Shown piece after piece: positions 1-5,709 of a stretch of 9,475 bases of DNA (positions within the stretch are counted from its first letter, which is position 1; every line of letters begins with the position of its first letter). The translations under genes were made by a program, and so were the position numbers. Under the pieces are notes generated by a model. The model did no database searches. It was not told the origin of the DNA and saw only the letters and a list, made by a program, of their open reading frames with translations. This stretch comes from Bog-473 sp035552095 (GTDB lineage: Bacteria; Actinomycetota; Acidimicrobiia; Acidimicrobiales; RAAP-2): contig DASZMA010000135.1 of assembly GCA_035552095.1 (NCBI GenBank), positions 1-9,475 of the forward strand, in the 5' to 3' direction.

Positions 1-1
1 C

Positions 2-334
2 GCCTACGGCGATGCCTCCTTCCACGGCTCCGAGGGCGGGCACCACCTCAATGCGCCCATCGTGGGCCTGGCCGCCACCCCCGACGGCGGCGGCTACTGG
101 CTGGTGGCGTCCGACGGCGGCGTGTTCGGCTTCGGTGACGCTGCCTTCCACGGCTCGACGGGATCCCTTCACCTGAACAAACCGATCGTGGCCATGACGC
201 CTACGGCCGACGGCGGTGGATACTGGCTGGTCGCCTCCGACGGCGGCGTCTTCGCTTTCGGTGACGCCGTCTTCGCCGGCTCGGCCGGTGGGATCAGGCT
301 CAATGCACCGGTCGTGGCCGGGGCAGCCACCTAA
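2..334 (+). CDS. C-terminal end of a DGGVF-FGDA repeat protein (partial at the left edge)
   Basis: The reading frame is open from the first bases of the window and ends at TAA 332-334, so only the C-terminal 110 residues are seen and the start lies outside. An apparent GTG start at 62 is simply an internal valine. The sequence is a tandem array of a 42-residue unit with the core GYWLVASDGGVFGFGDA, then an FHGS-type turn and an LN-PIV segment. Two copies begin at 83 and 209, and the tail of an earlier one occupies 2-82. Proteins made of this repeat are common in Acidimicrobiia and some other actinobacteria, often as large secreted or surface proteins. The regular Gly/Asp/aromatic pattern suggests beta-propeller-like blades, but no function is established. 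The protein stops inside a unit, just after LNAPVV, so the last blade is incomplete. Repeat identity is sure; localisation and role are inference. Confidence 0.85.
   Translation, partial: AYGDASFHGSEGGHHLNAPIVGLAATPDGGGYWLVASDGGVFGFGDAAFHGSTGSLHLNKPIVAMTPTADGGGYWLVASDGGVFAFGDAVFAGSAGGIRLNAPVVAGAAT
83..331 (+). repeat. 126-base in-frame tandem repeat encoding the 42-residue unit
   Basis: The motif beginning GACGGCGG(C/T)GG at 83 recurs at 209, exactly 126 bases later, and both copies continue through the codons for YWLVASDGGVF. The second copy is cut short by the stop codon at 332. The copies differ mostly at third positions and in the variable middle of the unit. That pattern suggests an old duplication under protein-level selection rather than recent copying. 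Confidence 0.8.
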
Positions 335-340
335 GGAGGT
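333..340 (+). promoter_or_regulatory. Perfect Shine-Dalgarno AAGGAGGT overlapping the upstream stop codon
   Basis: AAGGAGGT is fully complementary to the usual 16S rRNA 3' end. It overlaps the TAA of the repeat gene by two bases and sits 9 bases before GTG 350. This arrangement would allow termination-reinitiation into the 55-codon frame. It is the strongest ribosome-binding match noticed in the window, although GTG 350 itself falls inside the hairpin sequence. Confidence 0.4.
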
Positions 341-373
341 CCACCGGGGGTGCCCCCGCCGCGCCGGCGGTGG
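341..373. terminator. GC-rich hairpin region just after the repeat-protein stop codon (possible terminator)
   Basis: Within 40 bases of the TAA at 332 there are nested inverted repeats. CCACCG at 341-346 pairs with CGGTGG at 368-373. CGGGGG at 345-350 faces CCCCCG at 353-358. CCGCC near 356-360 can pair with GGCGG at 366-370. These pairings are mutually exclusive in part, but any of them gives a stable GC stem. No T-run follows, so this is not a textbook intrinsic terminator. A T-poor hairpin terminator is plausible in high-GC actinobacteria, and chance structure in GC-rich DNA is the alternative. Confidence 0.3.
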
Positions 374-517
374 GTGCTGCCGGACGGCTACGTCGCCAAC
401 GTGGTCTACTCGTGGGGTGCGATCCGGCACGCCGGCACTCTCGTCATCCCTGCGGGATCGGCGATGGACGACCTGACCGTCCTCGGACCCGGCGACACCC
501 GAAGCGCACCAAGATGA
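350..517 (+). pseudogene. Probable eroded C-terminus of a GH130-type glycosidase, or a 55-residue small ORF
   Basis: This frame runs from GTG 350 to TGA 515-517 and encodes 55 residues, in the same frame as the repeat protein whose TAA is at 332. Its middle, GYVANVVYSWGAIRHAGTLV, followed by IPAGSAMDDLTVL, resembles from memory the C-terminal motif of GH130 beta-mannoside phosphorylases and related predicted glycosidases (a pattern like GYVPNVVYSCGA...LVIPYG.SD...ATVPLDDLL). Compared with that pattern the Cys is Trp and about ten residues between the final strand and the DDL motif are missing. The rest of such an enzyme (about 300 residues) is absent upstream. A perfect ribosome-binding sequence, AAGGAGGT at 333-340, lies 9 bases before GTG 350, so the fragment may still be translated. 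I favour a decayed remnant that abuts the repeat gene; a functional small ORF is the alternative. The family assignment rests on motif recall only. Confidence 0.45.
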
Positions 518-549
518 GATGAAGAGCACCACCAACAAAGGAGTGCAGC

Positions 550-663
550 ATGCCTGAGAAGTCGCCACAGAAACCCGCCGGCAAGAAGCCCGGCAAGTCG
601 CTCAAGGAGAAGCGGGAGGCCAAGCGCGACAAGAAGGAGAACCGGGGTGGCATGGGGCGCTGA
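550..663 (+). CDS. Lysine-rich 37-residue small protein of unknown function
   Basis: ATG 550 to TGA 661-663 encodes 37 residues. AAAGGAG at 537-543 lies 6 bases before the ATG and is a good ribosome-binding site. The peptide is highly basic and hydrophilic, with the central motif GKKPGKSLKEKREAKR and a glycine-rich end (RGGMGR). I recognise this as a widespread type of actinobacterial small protein with a conserved GKSLKEKR core; no function is known to me. It has no membrane segment, no cysteine and almost no hydrophobic core, so it is probably disordered unless bound to nucleic acid or the ribosome, which is inference. It stands alone between the glycosidase remnant and the IPT-domain gene, on the same strand as both. 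It is easily missed by gene callers because of its length. Confidence 0.75.
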   Translation: MPEKSPQKPAGKKPGKSLKEKREAKRDKKENRGGMGR

Positions 664-695
664 CCGCCCAATGCGTGTCGCCGTGCGGGAACTGA

Positions 696-713
696 CCGCC
701 GTCGAAGCGGCGG
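696..713. terminator. Short hairpin between the small basic protein and the IPT gene (weak terminator candidate)
   Basis: CCGCCG at 696-701 and CGGCGG at 708-713 form a perfect 6-base stem with a 6-base loop, 33 bases after the stop codon of the 37-residue gene. No T-tract follows. The position is right for a terminator, but such a short GC stem is also expected by chance at this base composition. Confidence 0.25.
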
Positions 714-749
714 GGCGCGAGCGACTCTGACCCTCCGGCGTCCCCCGTC

Positions 750-755
750 TACGCT
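750..755 (+). promoter_or_regulatory. Candidate -10 element TACGCT just before the IPT-domain gene
   Basis: TACGCT fits the actinobacterial -10 form TANNNT. It ends 8 bases before ATG 764, so the transcript would be leaderless or carry only a base or two of leader. No good -35 is visible. No ribosome-binding site precedes ATG 764, which agrees with leaderless initiation but does not prove it. Confidence 0.35.
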
Positions 756-763
756 CATCGCCC

Positions 764-2611
764 ATGAGCACCCAGGAACCCAAGACGATGAGGAGAATCC
801 TCAACGTGGCGACGGCCGTCGTGGTCATCGCGGCGATCCTGGTGGTCGTGCGTATTGTCACCCAGCACACCGCGCTGGCGGCGCCCCCTACCAGTGCCCA
901 GACCCTGGTGTTCGCTCCGAACGGCCAGACCGTCTACGTGGCCGACCAGGGGACCATTGACGTGGTGAAAATCCTGGCCAAGGGATCGACCACCACGGGC
1001 CACATCGGCGTCACCGGCGGCTCCATCACCCACCTGGCCATCACGCCCAACGGGCACCAACTCTTGGTGGCGACCGCGACGACCGGCACCAGCACCGGCA
1101 CCGTGTCGGTGGTCGATCTGGCCGCTTCGCCAGGCCAGGCCCAGGCCACCGTGGCCATGACCGGCCACCTGATCGAGAGCCTGGCCGTGGCGCCCGACGG
1201 GTCGTTCGCCCTCATCGGGGAGAGCGGTCCCTTCGTGGTGCTCCCGCCGGCCAAGACGGCGGTCGAGGTGGGGCCGGGGACGGTGGACCGAATCCAGTTG
1301 GGCCAGCGGCCCGCCCTCGCGGGGCCGAAGGTGAAGGTGGGCTACGGCCTGGGCGCCCTGGCCATCGGCCCGGGCAGCCACAACGCCTTCGTGCTCAACC
1401 ACGGGCTGCATAACCGCCAGCAGGGTGAGCAACTGACCTCCCTGCAGCTGACCACCTCGCCCCTGCACCTGCTGGGCAGTGTGGCGGTGACCGGTGCCGG
1501 CTTGATGCTGTCCCCGAGTGGTCTCGTCGCCTACACCGGCAGCGCGGTGGTCAACCTGCTGGCCGATCCGCCCCAACTCCAGAGCCCGCCCACGCCGCCG
1601 CCGGGCCTCACGAGCCTGAGCGGGTTCAGCGCCCAGTCGATCTCGCCCGACGGCCGCTACGTCTACCTGAGCGGTGGGCAGACGTCGGGCGCGGGCGGGC
1701 TGGACCAGGTGGTCGAGGACACCACCACCACGCCGCCGACCTCAGCCACCTTCAATCTGACCGACTGCACCAACGCGCTGGTCAACCCCCAGGGCACCCA
1801 CGTCTACTGCGGGTCGGGGCTGGTCTACCCGCTCGTGCCCTCCATCACCTCGTTCTCCGTCGCCGTGGGCGGCCTGGCCGGTGGCTACCCGGTCACCCTG
1901 CACGGCGCCTTCCTCTACGGGGTCACCTCGGTCAATTTCGGGCGCCGCGAGGCGTCCATCCGGTCGGTCAGCTCGAAGGGGGACACCATCACGGTCATCG
2001 CGCCCAAGGGCCCACTCGGGCCGGTGCCGGTCACCGTGACCACGTCCGGCGGGATCAACCCGAGCGTCCCGGCCTCCTCCTTCACCTACGCCGCCCTGCC
2101 CAGCGTGTCCGCCCTCACACCGCGACGAGGACTGATCCAGGGCGGCACGGGCGTGCTCCTCGGTGGCTCGGGCTTCATCGGGGCCACCGCGGTCGACTTC
2201 GGGCCCGGCCATCCGGCCAAGATTCTCTCCATCACCCACGACGGGACCCTGATGGCGGTCCGGGCGCCGCCGGGCGCGCTGACGGTCAACGTCACCGTGA
2301 CCAACGCGCACGGGACCAGCTTGGCCGCCGGGGGCAACCGGTTCCGCTTCGTCAAGCTGCTGCCGAGTGTGGGCGCCCTGGCGCCGAACAGCGGCAAGTC
2401 CGGCATCGGGCTGCTCATTGGCGGCAAGCGGATGAACGCCGCCACCTCGGTGGACTTCGGGACCGTCCCGGCCAAGATCCTCAGCGTCTCGGGCGACGGC
2501 GACTTCGTGGCCGTCACCGTCCCGCCGGGCGCCGGGTCGGTCGATGTCACGGTCACCACGCCCTCGGGGACCAGCAACGACGTGAAGAACGACGAGTTCA
2601 CCTATAAATAG
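764..2611 (+). CDS. Membrane-anchored protein with beta-propeller and three IPT/TIG domains
   Basis: This 615-residue protein starts with a short basic segment and one hydrophobic helix (about residues 12-32). It is either a signal anchor or an uncleaved signal peptide, putting the rest outside the membrane. Residues about 42-355 contain repeats of the type LVFAPNGQTVYVAD, LAITPNGHQLLVA, LAVAPDGSFALI and SISPDGRYVYLSG, typical of YVTN/lactonase-like seven-bladed propellers. Three IPT/TIG immunoglobulin-like domains follow at about 359-442, 446-530 and 534-615. Each begins with PS(I/V), carries a TSVNFG/TAVDFG/TSVDFG strand and ends in a VTVT segment. C335 and C349 are close and could form a disulfide. 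No catalytic signature is visible. It is probably an envelope protein for binding or adhesion, which is inference. M9 (ATG 788) is an alternative start with AGGAA upstream; ATG 764 is preferred because of the -10 element before it. The C-terminus FTYK matches a normal TIG end, so the gene looks intact. Confidence 0.85.
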   Translation: MSTQEPKTMRRILNVATAVVVIAAILVVVRIVTQHTALAAPPTSAQTLVFAPNGQTVYVADQGTIDVVKILAKGSTTTGHIGVTGGSITHLAITPNGHQLLVATATTGTSTGTVSVVDLAASPGQAQATVAMTGHLIESLAVAPDGSFALIGESGPFVVLPPAKTAVEVGPGTVDRIQLGQRPALAGPKVKVGYGLGALAIGPGSHNAFVLNHGLHNRQQGEQLTSLQLTTSPLHLLGSVAVTGAGLMLSPSGLVAYTGSAVVNLLADPPQLQSPPTPPPGLTSLSGFSAQSISPDGRYVYLSGGQTSGAGGLDQVVEDTTTTPPTSATFNLTDCTNALVNPQGTHVYCGSGLVYPLVPSITSFSVAVGGLAGGYPVTLHGAFLYGVTSVNFGRREASIRSVSSKGDTITVIAPKGPLGPVPVTVTTSGGINPSVPASSFTYAALPSVSALTPRRGLIQGGTGVLLGGSGFIGATAVDFGPGHPAKILSITHDGTLMAVRAPPGALTVNVTVTNAHGTSLAAGGNRFRFVKLLPSVGALAPNSGKSGIGLLIGGKRMNAATSVDFGTVPAKILSVSGDGDFVAVTVPPGAGSVDVTVTTPSGTSNDVKNDEFTYK

Positions 2612-2627
2612 AAACAAACAGAACAGG

Positions 2628-2633
2628 TAGTCT
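2628..2633 (+). promoter_or_regulatory. Leaderless -10 element TAGTCT for the HAD phosphatase gene
   Basis: TAGTCT (TANNNT) is followed by exactly six bases and then ATG 2640, which places the transcription start on the A of the start codon. There is no Shine-Dalgarno sequence in the 28-base gap after the IPT gene. The region just upstream is locally AT-rich (2600-2630), unlike its surroundings. No clear -35 is seen. Confidence 0.5.
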
Positions 2634-2639
2634 GCGCCG

Positions 2640-3419
2640 ATGTGGCCGCCACCCCCGCGTGGCACCTGGGTGATCGACCTCGACGGGGTGATCTGGCTCA
2701 CCGGCCAGCCCATCGCCGGGGTCGACGTGGCGGTGGACTCCCTGCGCGCCGCCGGCATCCGGGTGCTCTTCGCCACCAACAACTCGGCCCCGACCCGGGC
2801 CGAACTGCACGCCCGCATGGCCAACTGCGGCATCGCCACCGATGACGCCGACCTGCTCAGCTCGGCCGACGCCGCCGCCGCCATGCTCGAGCCGGGCTCC
2901 ACGGCCTACGTGCTGGCCGAGGGCGGCGTCCTGGAGGCGTTGGGCGCCCGGGGGGTGCGGGTCGTGGACGGTGACCCCGCCGACGCGGTCGTGGTGGGGT
3001 GGAGCCGGTCGTTCACCTTCGACGCCATCGCCGCCGCCGTCTCGGTGGTGCGCCAGGGGGCCCGCCTGATCGGCACCAACGAGGACCCGACCCACCCGAC
3101 GCCGGACGGGCTACTGCCGGGCACCGGCGCCCTGCTGGCCGCGGTGGCCACGGCGGCCGAGACCACGCCCGAGGTGGCCGGCAAGCCGCACCGGCCCACC
3201 GCCGATGCCATCGCGGCCCGGGCCGACGACCTCCGGGTCATGGTGGGGGACCGCCCGTCCACCGACGGGGCGCTGGCCGAGCAGCTCGGGATCCCCTTCG
3301 CCCTCGTCCTCTCCGGCGTCACCAACGCTGACCAGGTGCCGCGGCATCCCGCCCCGGCCGTCGTGGCCCCGGATTTGGCGACGCTGGTGCGAACGTTTCT
3401 CGCCCAGCCGGCGAATTAG
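2640..3419 (+). CDS. HAD-superfamily IIA phosphatase (NagD / PGP-like)
   Basis: This 259-residue protein shows the complete HAD phosphatase motif set. Motif I is DLDGV with nucleophile D13 and acid/base D15. Motif II is FATNNSAP around T46-N48. The motif III lysine is K182 in GKPH. Motif IV is MVGDRPSTD with D204 and D209, which bind magnesium. GTNED at 145-149 and the cap region between motifs II and III match subclass IIA (NagD, 4-nitrophenyl phosphatase, phosphoglycolate phosphatase). The gene at the same place in M. tuberculosis, Rv1692, is reported as a glycerol-3-phosphate phosphatase, so glycerol-3-phosphate or a small sugar phosphate is a reasonable substrate guess. The present protein is about 90 residues shorter than Rv1692 and ends soon after the HAD core, so it lacks that C-terminal extension. 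ATG 2640 is chosen from the -10 element six bases upstream and because it leaves a normal lead-in to motif I. It is cytoplasmic. Confidence 0.88.
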   Translation: MWPPPPRGTWVIDLDGVIWLTGQPIAGVDVAVDSLRAAGIRVLFATNNSAPTRAELHARMANCGIATDDADLLSSADAAAAMLEPGSTAYVLAEGGVLEALGARGVRVVDGDPADAVVVGWSRSFTFDAIAAAVSVVRQGARLIGTNEDPTHPTPDGLLPGTGALLAAVATAAETTPEVAGKPHRPTADAIAARADDLRVMVGDRPSTDGALAEQLGIPFALVLSGVTNADQVPRHPAPAVVAPDLATLVRTFLAQPAN

Positions 3420-3440
3420 TGCTTGCTCTCAGCTAGCACT
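3418..3440. promoter_or_regulatory. Inverted repeat AGTGCT-N11-AGCACT overlapping the -35 region (candidate operator)
   Basis: AGTGCT at 3418-3423 and AGCACT at 3435-3440 are perfect inverse copies separated by 11 bases. With one bulged base they extend outward to TT at 3416-3417 and AA at 3442-3443. The element begins inside the HAD stop codon and covers the -35 hexamer of the next promoter, a usual place for a repressor site. The half-site recalls part of the HrcA/CIRCE element (TTAGCACTC-N9-GAGTGCTAA), but the arm order and spacer differ, so it is not CIRCE. Confidence 0.3.
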
Positions 3441-3451
3441 TAAGATACTCT
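3423..3451 (+). promoter_or_regulatory. Promoter TTGCTC-N17-TACTCT driving the phasin-tlyA-nadK-recN run
   Basis: The -35 TTGCTC (3423-3428) and -10 TACTCT (3446-3451) have the ideal 17-base spacing. The -10 is followed by exactly six bases and then ATG 3458, so transcription should start on the start codon. The surroundings are markedly AT-rich for this genome, and no ribosome-binding site is present. This is the best complete promoter in the window and probably serves the following four closely packed genes. Confidence 0.6.
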
Positions 3452-3457
3452 TGTTTC

Positions 3458-3994
3458 ATGGCAAGCAATGAGCGAATCAAAAAATACTTAGAGGCTGGCA
3501 CCGTCCTGGGCCAGGTGACCCGAGCCCGGGCCGAGGAGATCGTGAAGGAATTGGTGAACGCCGGCGACATCCAGCGCGGCCAGGCCCAGGAGTGGGTGGA
3601 CAACCTGCTCGACCGCAGCCGCAAGACGAGTGAGCAGGTGCTCGAACTGGTGCGCCACGAGGTCTCCTCGCAGCTCAGCAAGATCGACGCGCCCTCCCTC
3701 GAGGCCATCGCCACCCAGGTGTCCGACCTGCTCAAGCGCTCGGCCGACGCCGGGCGTCACGCCACCCACGACGCCACGACGCAGGCCGGCAAGACGGCAA
3801 AGGCGGCCCGGGCCGCGGCCAAGAAGGTAGCCACGGGCGGGCGCGGCGGGGGCAAGAAGGCCAAGGCGAGCAAGCCGGCCAAGAAGGCGGCCGCCACCAA
3901 GAAGGCCAGCCCGGCCAAGAAGGCGACCGCGGCCAAGAAGTCGAGCCCGACCGCGGCCAAGAAGGCCACCGCCACCAAGAAGTCAGCGAGCTGA
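3458..3994 (+). CDS. Phasin-like coiled-coil protein with a histone-H1-like lysine tail
   Basis: This 178-residue protein has two parts. Residues 1-95 are predicted helical or coiled-coil, with the stretch GTVLGQVTRARAEEIVKELV, then QAQEWVDNLLDRSRKTSEQ and LELVRHEVSSQL. This matches the actinobacterial proteins usually annotated as PHA-synthesis-regulator phasin-like (COG3937 type). Residues about 111-178 are a low-complexity tail of AKKA/TKKA/SPAKKA units rich in Lys, Ala, Ser and Pro, like histone H1 and the tails of mycobacterial HupB and Pseudomonas PhaF. By analogy the tail should bind DNA or polyphosphate and the N-terminus should oligomerise or bind a granule. No PHA synthase gene is in the window, so a storage-granule role is inference; a nucleoid-associated role is the alternative. 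It occupies the place of the short gene Rv1693 of M. tuberculosis, between the HAD gene and tlyA. Transcription probably starts at its own ATG, and the tlyA start lies one base after its stop. Confidence 0.8.
   Translation: MASNERIKKYLEAGTVLGQVTRARAEEIVKELVNAGDIQRGQAQEWVDNLLDRSRKTSEQVLELVRHEVSSQLSKIDAPSLEAIATQVSDLLKRSADAGRHATHDATTQAGKTAKAARAAAKKVATGGRGGGKKAKASKPAKKAAATKKASPAKKATAAKKSSPTAAKKATATKKSAS
3850..3985 (+). repeat. Low-complexity GCCAAGAAG-type repeats encoding the lysine tail
   Basis: The coding sequence for residues about 132-176 repeats short units such as GGCCAAGAAGGCG and GCCACCAAGAAG. The copies are imperfect and irregularly spaced. Such DNA tends to gain or lose units by slippage, so tail length is likely to vary between strains. 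Confidence 0.7.
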
Positions 3995-3995
3995 C

Positions 3996-4835
3996 CTGAG
4001 CAAAGGGACCCGCCGCCGGCTCGACCTCGAGCTGGTCCGGCGCGGTCTGGTCGCCAACCGCACCGAGGCGCACGCCGCCATTGAGGCGGGCCGAATTTTG
4101 GTCGCCGGTTCACCGGCCGACAAGCCGGCGCGCCTGGTCGCCCCCGATGAGTCGGTGCTGGTGCTCGGCCCCCCCGCCCCGTTCGTCAGCCGGGGCGGCC
4201 AGAAGTTGGCGGCGGCCCTCGACCGCTTCGCCCCTGACCTCGCCGTGGACGGCCGGCGCGCCCTCGATGCGGGTGCCTCCACCGGCGGCTTCACCGACTG
4301 CCTCCTCCAACGTGGGGCGGCCCACGTCTACGCCGTCGACGTCGGCCACGGCCAACTCGACCAGCGCCTGCGCACCGACGACCGGGTCACCGTATTGGAG
4401 CGGGTCAACGTGCGCACCCTCACCCCCGAGGGGCTGCGCCAGCACGACCCCGCCTACACGCCGTGCGATCTGATCACGGCCGATCTGTCGTTCATTTCGC
4501 TGGTCACGGTGGTCCCCGCCCTCACCGGCCCGCTCGGCCGCCCCGACGCCGATCTGGTCCTGCTGGTCAAGCCGCAGTTCGAGGCGGGCCGGGTCGTGGT
4601 GGCCCGCGGCAAGGGGGTCGTGCGCGACCCCGAGATCTGGCTCGAGACGCTCGACCGGGTGACGTCCGCCCTAAGGGACGCCGGAACCGGCATCATGGGG
4701 GCGATGGTGTCCCCGCTGACCGGCCCGGCCGGCAATGTCGAGTTCCTCCTCCATGCCCGCAAGGGGATCGGTGCCGAAGCTGAAGATGGGGGCCGCCTCC
4801 TCCGGGCCACCGTCGACGAGGCGGCCTCCCGCTGA
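3996..4835 (+). CDS. tlyA: TlyA-family 16S/23S rRNA (cytidine-2'-O)-methyltransferase, apparent CTG start
   Basis: From CTG 3996 the protein has 279 residues, close to the 268 of M. tuberculosis TlyA. Residues about 8-60 form an S4 RNA-binding domain (RLDLELVRRGLVANRTEAHA, then IEAGRILVAG). The methyltransferase domain follows, with VSRGGQKL, the SAM-binding loop DAGASTGGF (91-99), ADLSFIS, LVKPQFEAGR and GNVEFLL. The catalytic tetrad known from TlyA is present as K70, D163, K192 and E249. The family methylates 16S C1409 and 23S C1920 in mycobacteria, affecting capreomycin sensitivity. The start is unusual: the frame is open only from 3831 (TAG at 3828), and no ATG, GTG or TTG precedes the S4 domain. 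TTG 4098 would delete most of that domain. CTG 3996, one base after the phasin stop, is therefore the best start; an ATG changed by one base or by a sequencing error is the alternative. The RAWV-like linker of the mycobacterial protein is not recognisable. The stop overlaps the nadK start as TGATG. Confidence 0.9.
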   Translation: MSKGTRRRLDLELVRRGLVANRTEAHAAIEAGRILVAGSPADKPARLVAPDESVLVLGPPAPFVSRGGQKLAAALDRFAPDLAVDGRRALDAGASTGGFTDCLLQRGAAHVYAVDVGHGQLDQRLRTDDRVTVLERVNVRTLTPEGLRQHDPAYTPCDLITADLSFISLVTVVPALTGPLGRPDADLVLLVKPQFEAGRVVVARGKGVVRDPEIWLETLDRVTSALRDAGTGIMGAMVSPLTGPAGNVEFLLHARKGIGAEAEDGGRLLRATVDEAASR

Positions 4836-5707
4836 TGGCGACGGTCACCTTCCTGGTCCACCCCGAGCGGGCCGATGCCCTGGCCCTGGCGCTCGATACG
4901 GCCGAGTGGCTCGCCTCCCGTGGCGACACCGCCCGCATCCTCCAGTTCAGCGCGCCCGACGTGGTCACCGAGTCGGGCGTCGAGGGGGACGTGAACAAGG
5001 TCGACCTGCGCGGCAGCGCGGTGGCGGTCAGCATGGGCGGCGACGGCACCTTCCTAAGGGTGGTCCGCCTGGCCTGGGCCGAGAACATCCCGGTGCTCGG
5101 CGTGAACTTCGGCCGGGTGGGCTACCTGCCCGACCTCAACCCCGACCAGGTGCGGGTGGCCCTGACCAAGGTGTTCGAGGGCCAGGAGATTGTCGAGTCG
5201 CGTTGCGCGCTCGAGGTGGCCATCGGCGACCGTTCCCACCCTGATGCCCCGGCCTTCACCCATCTGGCCCTCAACGAGGTCGTCCTCGAGAAGATCGTCT
5301 TCGGCCACACCGTCCACCTGTCGCTGGCCATCGACGGCGAGGACGTGCTCACCTACTCCTCCGACGGGCTGCTCATCGCCACCCCGACCGGGTCCACCGC
5401 CTACAACCTGTCGGCCGGCGGGCCCATCCTCACGCCGACCCTGCGGGCCATGGTGGTGACCCCGGTGGCCCCCCATCTGTCCCTCGACCGCAGCCTGGTG
5501 CTGACCGACGGGCAGCAGGTGACGGTGGCCATCGCCGACGACCGGGCCGCCGCCCTGGTCATCGACGGGCAGGAGGTGGGCCGCTTCGACCCGGGCACCA
5601 CCGTGACCTGCCGGGTGGCCACCCGGCCCGTGCTGGTGGTGCGCAACGACCCGCAGGGGTTCGGCGGCATGCTCCGGGTCCGTCTCCTGGCCGACCGGGG
5701 TCGCTGA
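4835..5707 (+). CDS. nadK: NAD kinase
   Basis: This 290-residue enzyme phosphorylates NAD to NADP using ATP or polyphosphate; it is cytosolic and the main source of NADP. The family motifs are in order: GGDGT at 68-72 with the key aspartate D70, NFGRVGYLPDLNP at 91-103 (usually NFGxLGFL), NE at 147-148 in LALNEVVLEK, the nucleotide-binding TPTGSTAYNLSAGGP at 183-197, and TPVAPHLSLDRSLVL near 209-223. Length is normal for actinobacterial NadK. ATG 4835 overlaps the tlyA stop by one base (TGATG), which indicates translational coupling. recN begins two bases after its stop. The tlyA-nadK-recN order is conserved across actinobacteria, supporting the assignment. Nothing appears broken. Confidence 0.95.
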   Translation: MATVTFLVHPERADALALALDTAEWLASRGDTARILQFSAPDVVTESGVEGDVNKVDLRGSAVAVSMGGDGTFLRVVRLAWAENIPVLGVNFGRVGYLPDLNPDQVRVALTKVFEGQEIVESRCALEVAIGDRSHPDAPAFTHLALNEVVLEKIVFGHTVHLSLAIDGEDVLTYSSDGLLIATPTGSTAYNLSAGGPILTPTLRAMVVTPVAPHLSLDRSLVLTDGQQVTVAIADDRAAALVIDGQEVGRFDPGTTVTCRVATRPVLVVRNDPQGFGGMLRVRLLADRGR

Positions 5708-5709
5708 GC

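Noticed and set aside
62..64. GTG 62 as a gene start
   Set aside because: The repeat array continues in frame to the left edge, so this valine is internal to a gene that starts outside the window.
83..331. CRISPR-like direct repeats
   Set aside because: The 126-base periodicity is an in-frame coding repeat without short repeats separated by unique spacers.
755..2902. Minus-strand frames of 273 and 386 codons opposite the IPT and HAD genes
   Set aside because: They are biased in composition, show no motifs and cross the boundaries of real plus-strand genes.
3418..3440. CIRCE (HrcA) heat-shock operator
   Set aside because: Arm orientation and the 11-base spacer do not fit TTAGCACTC-N9-GAGTGCTAA, and no chaperone gene follows.
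4098..4100. TTG 4098 as the start of tlyA
   Set aside because: It would remove most of the S4 RNA-binding domain, whose sequence is clearly conserved upstream in the same frame.
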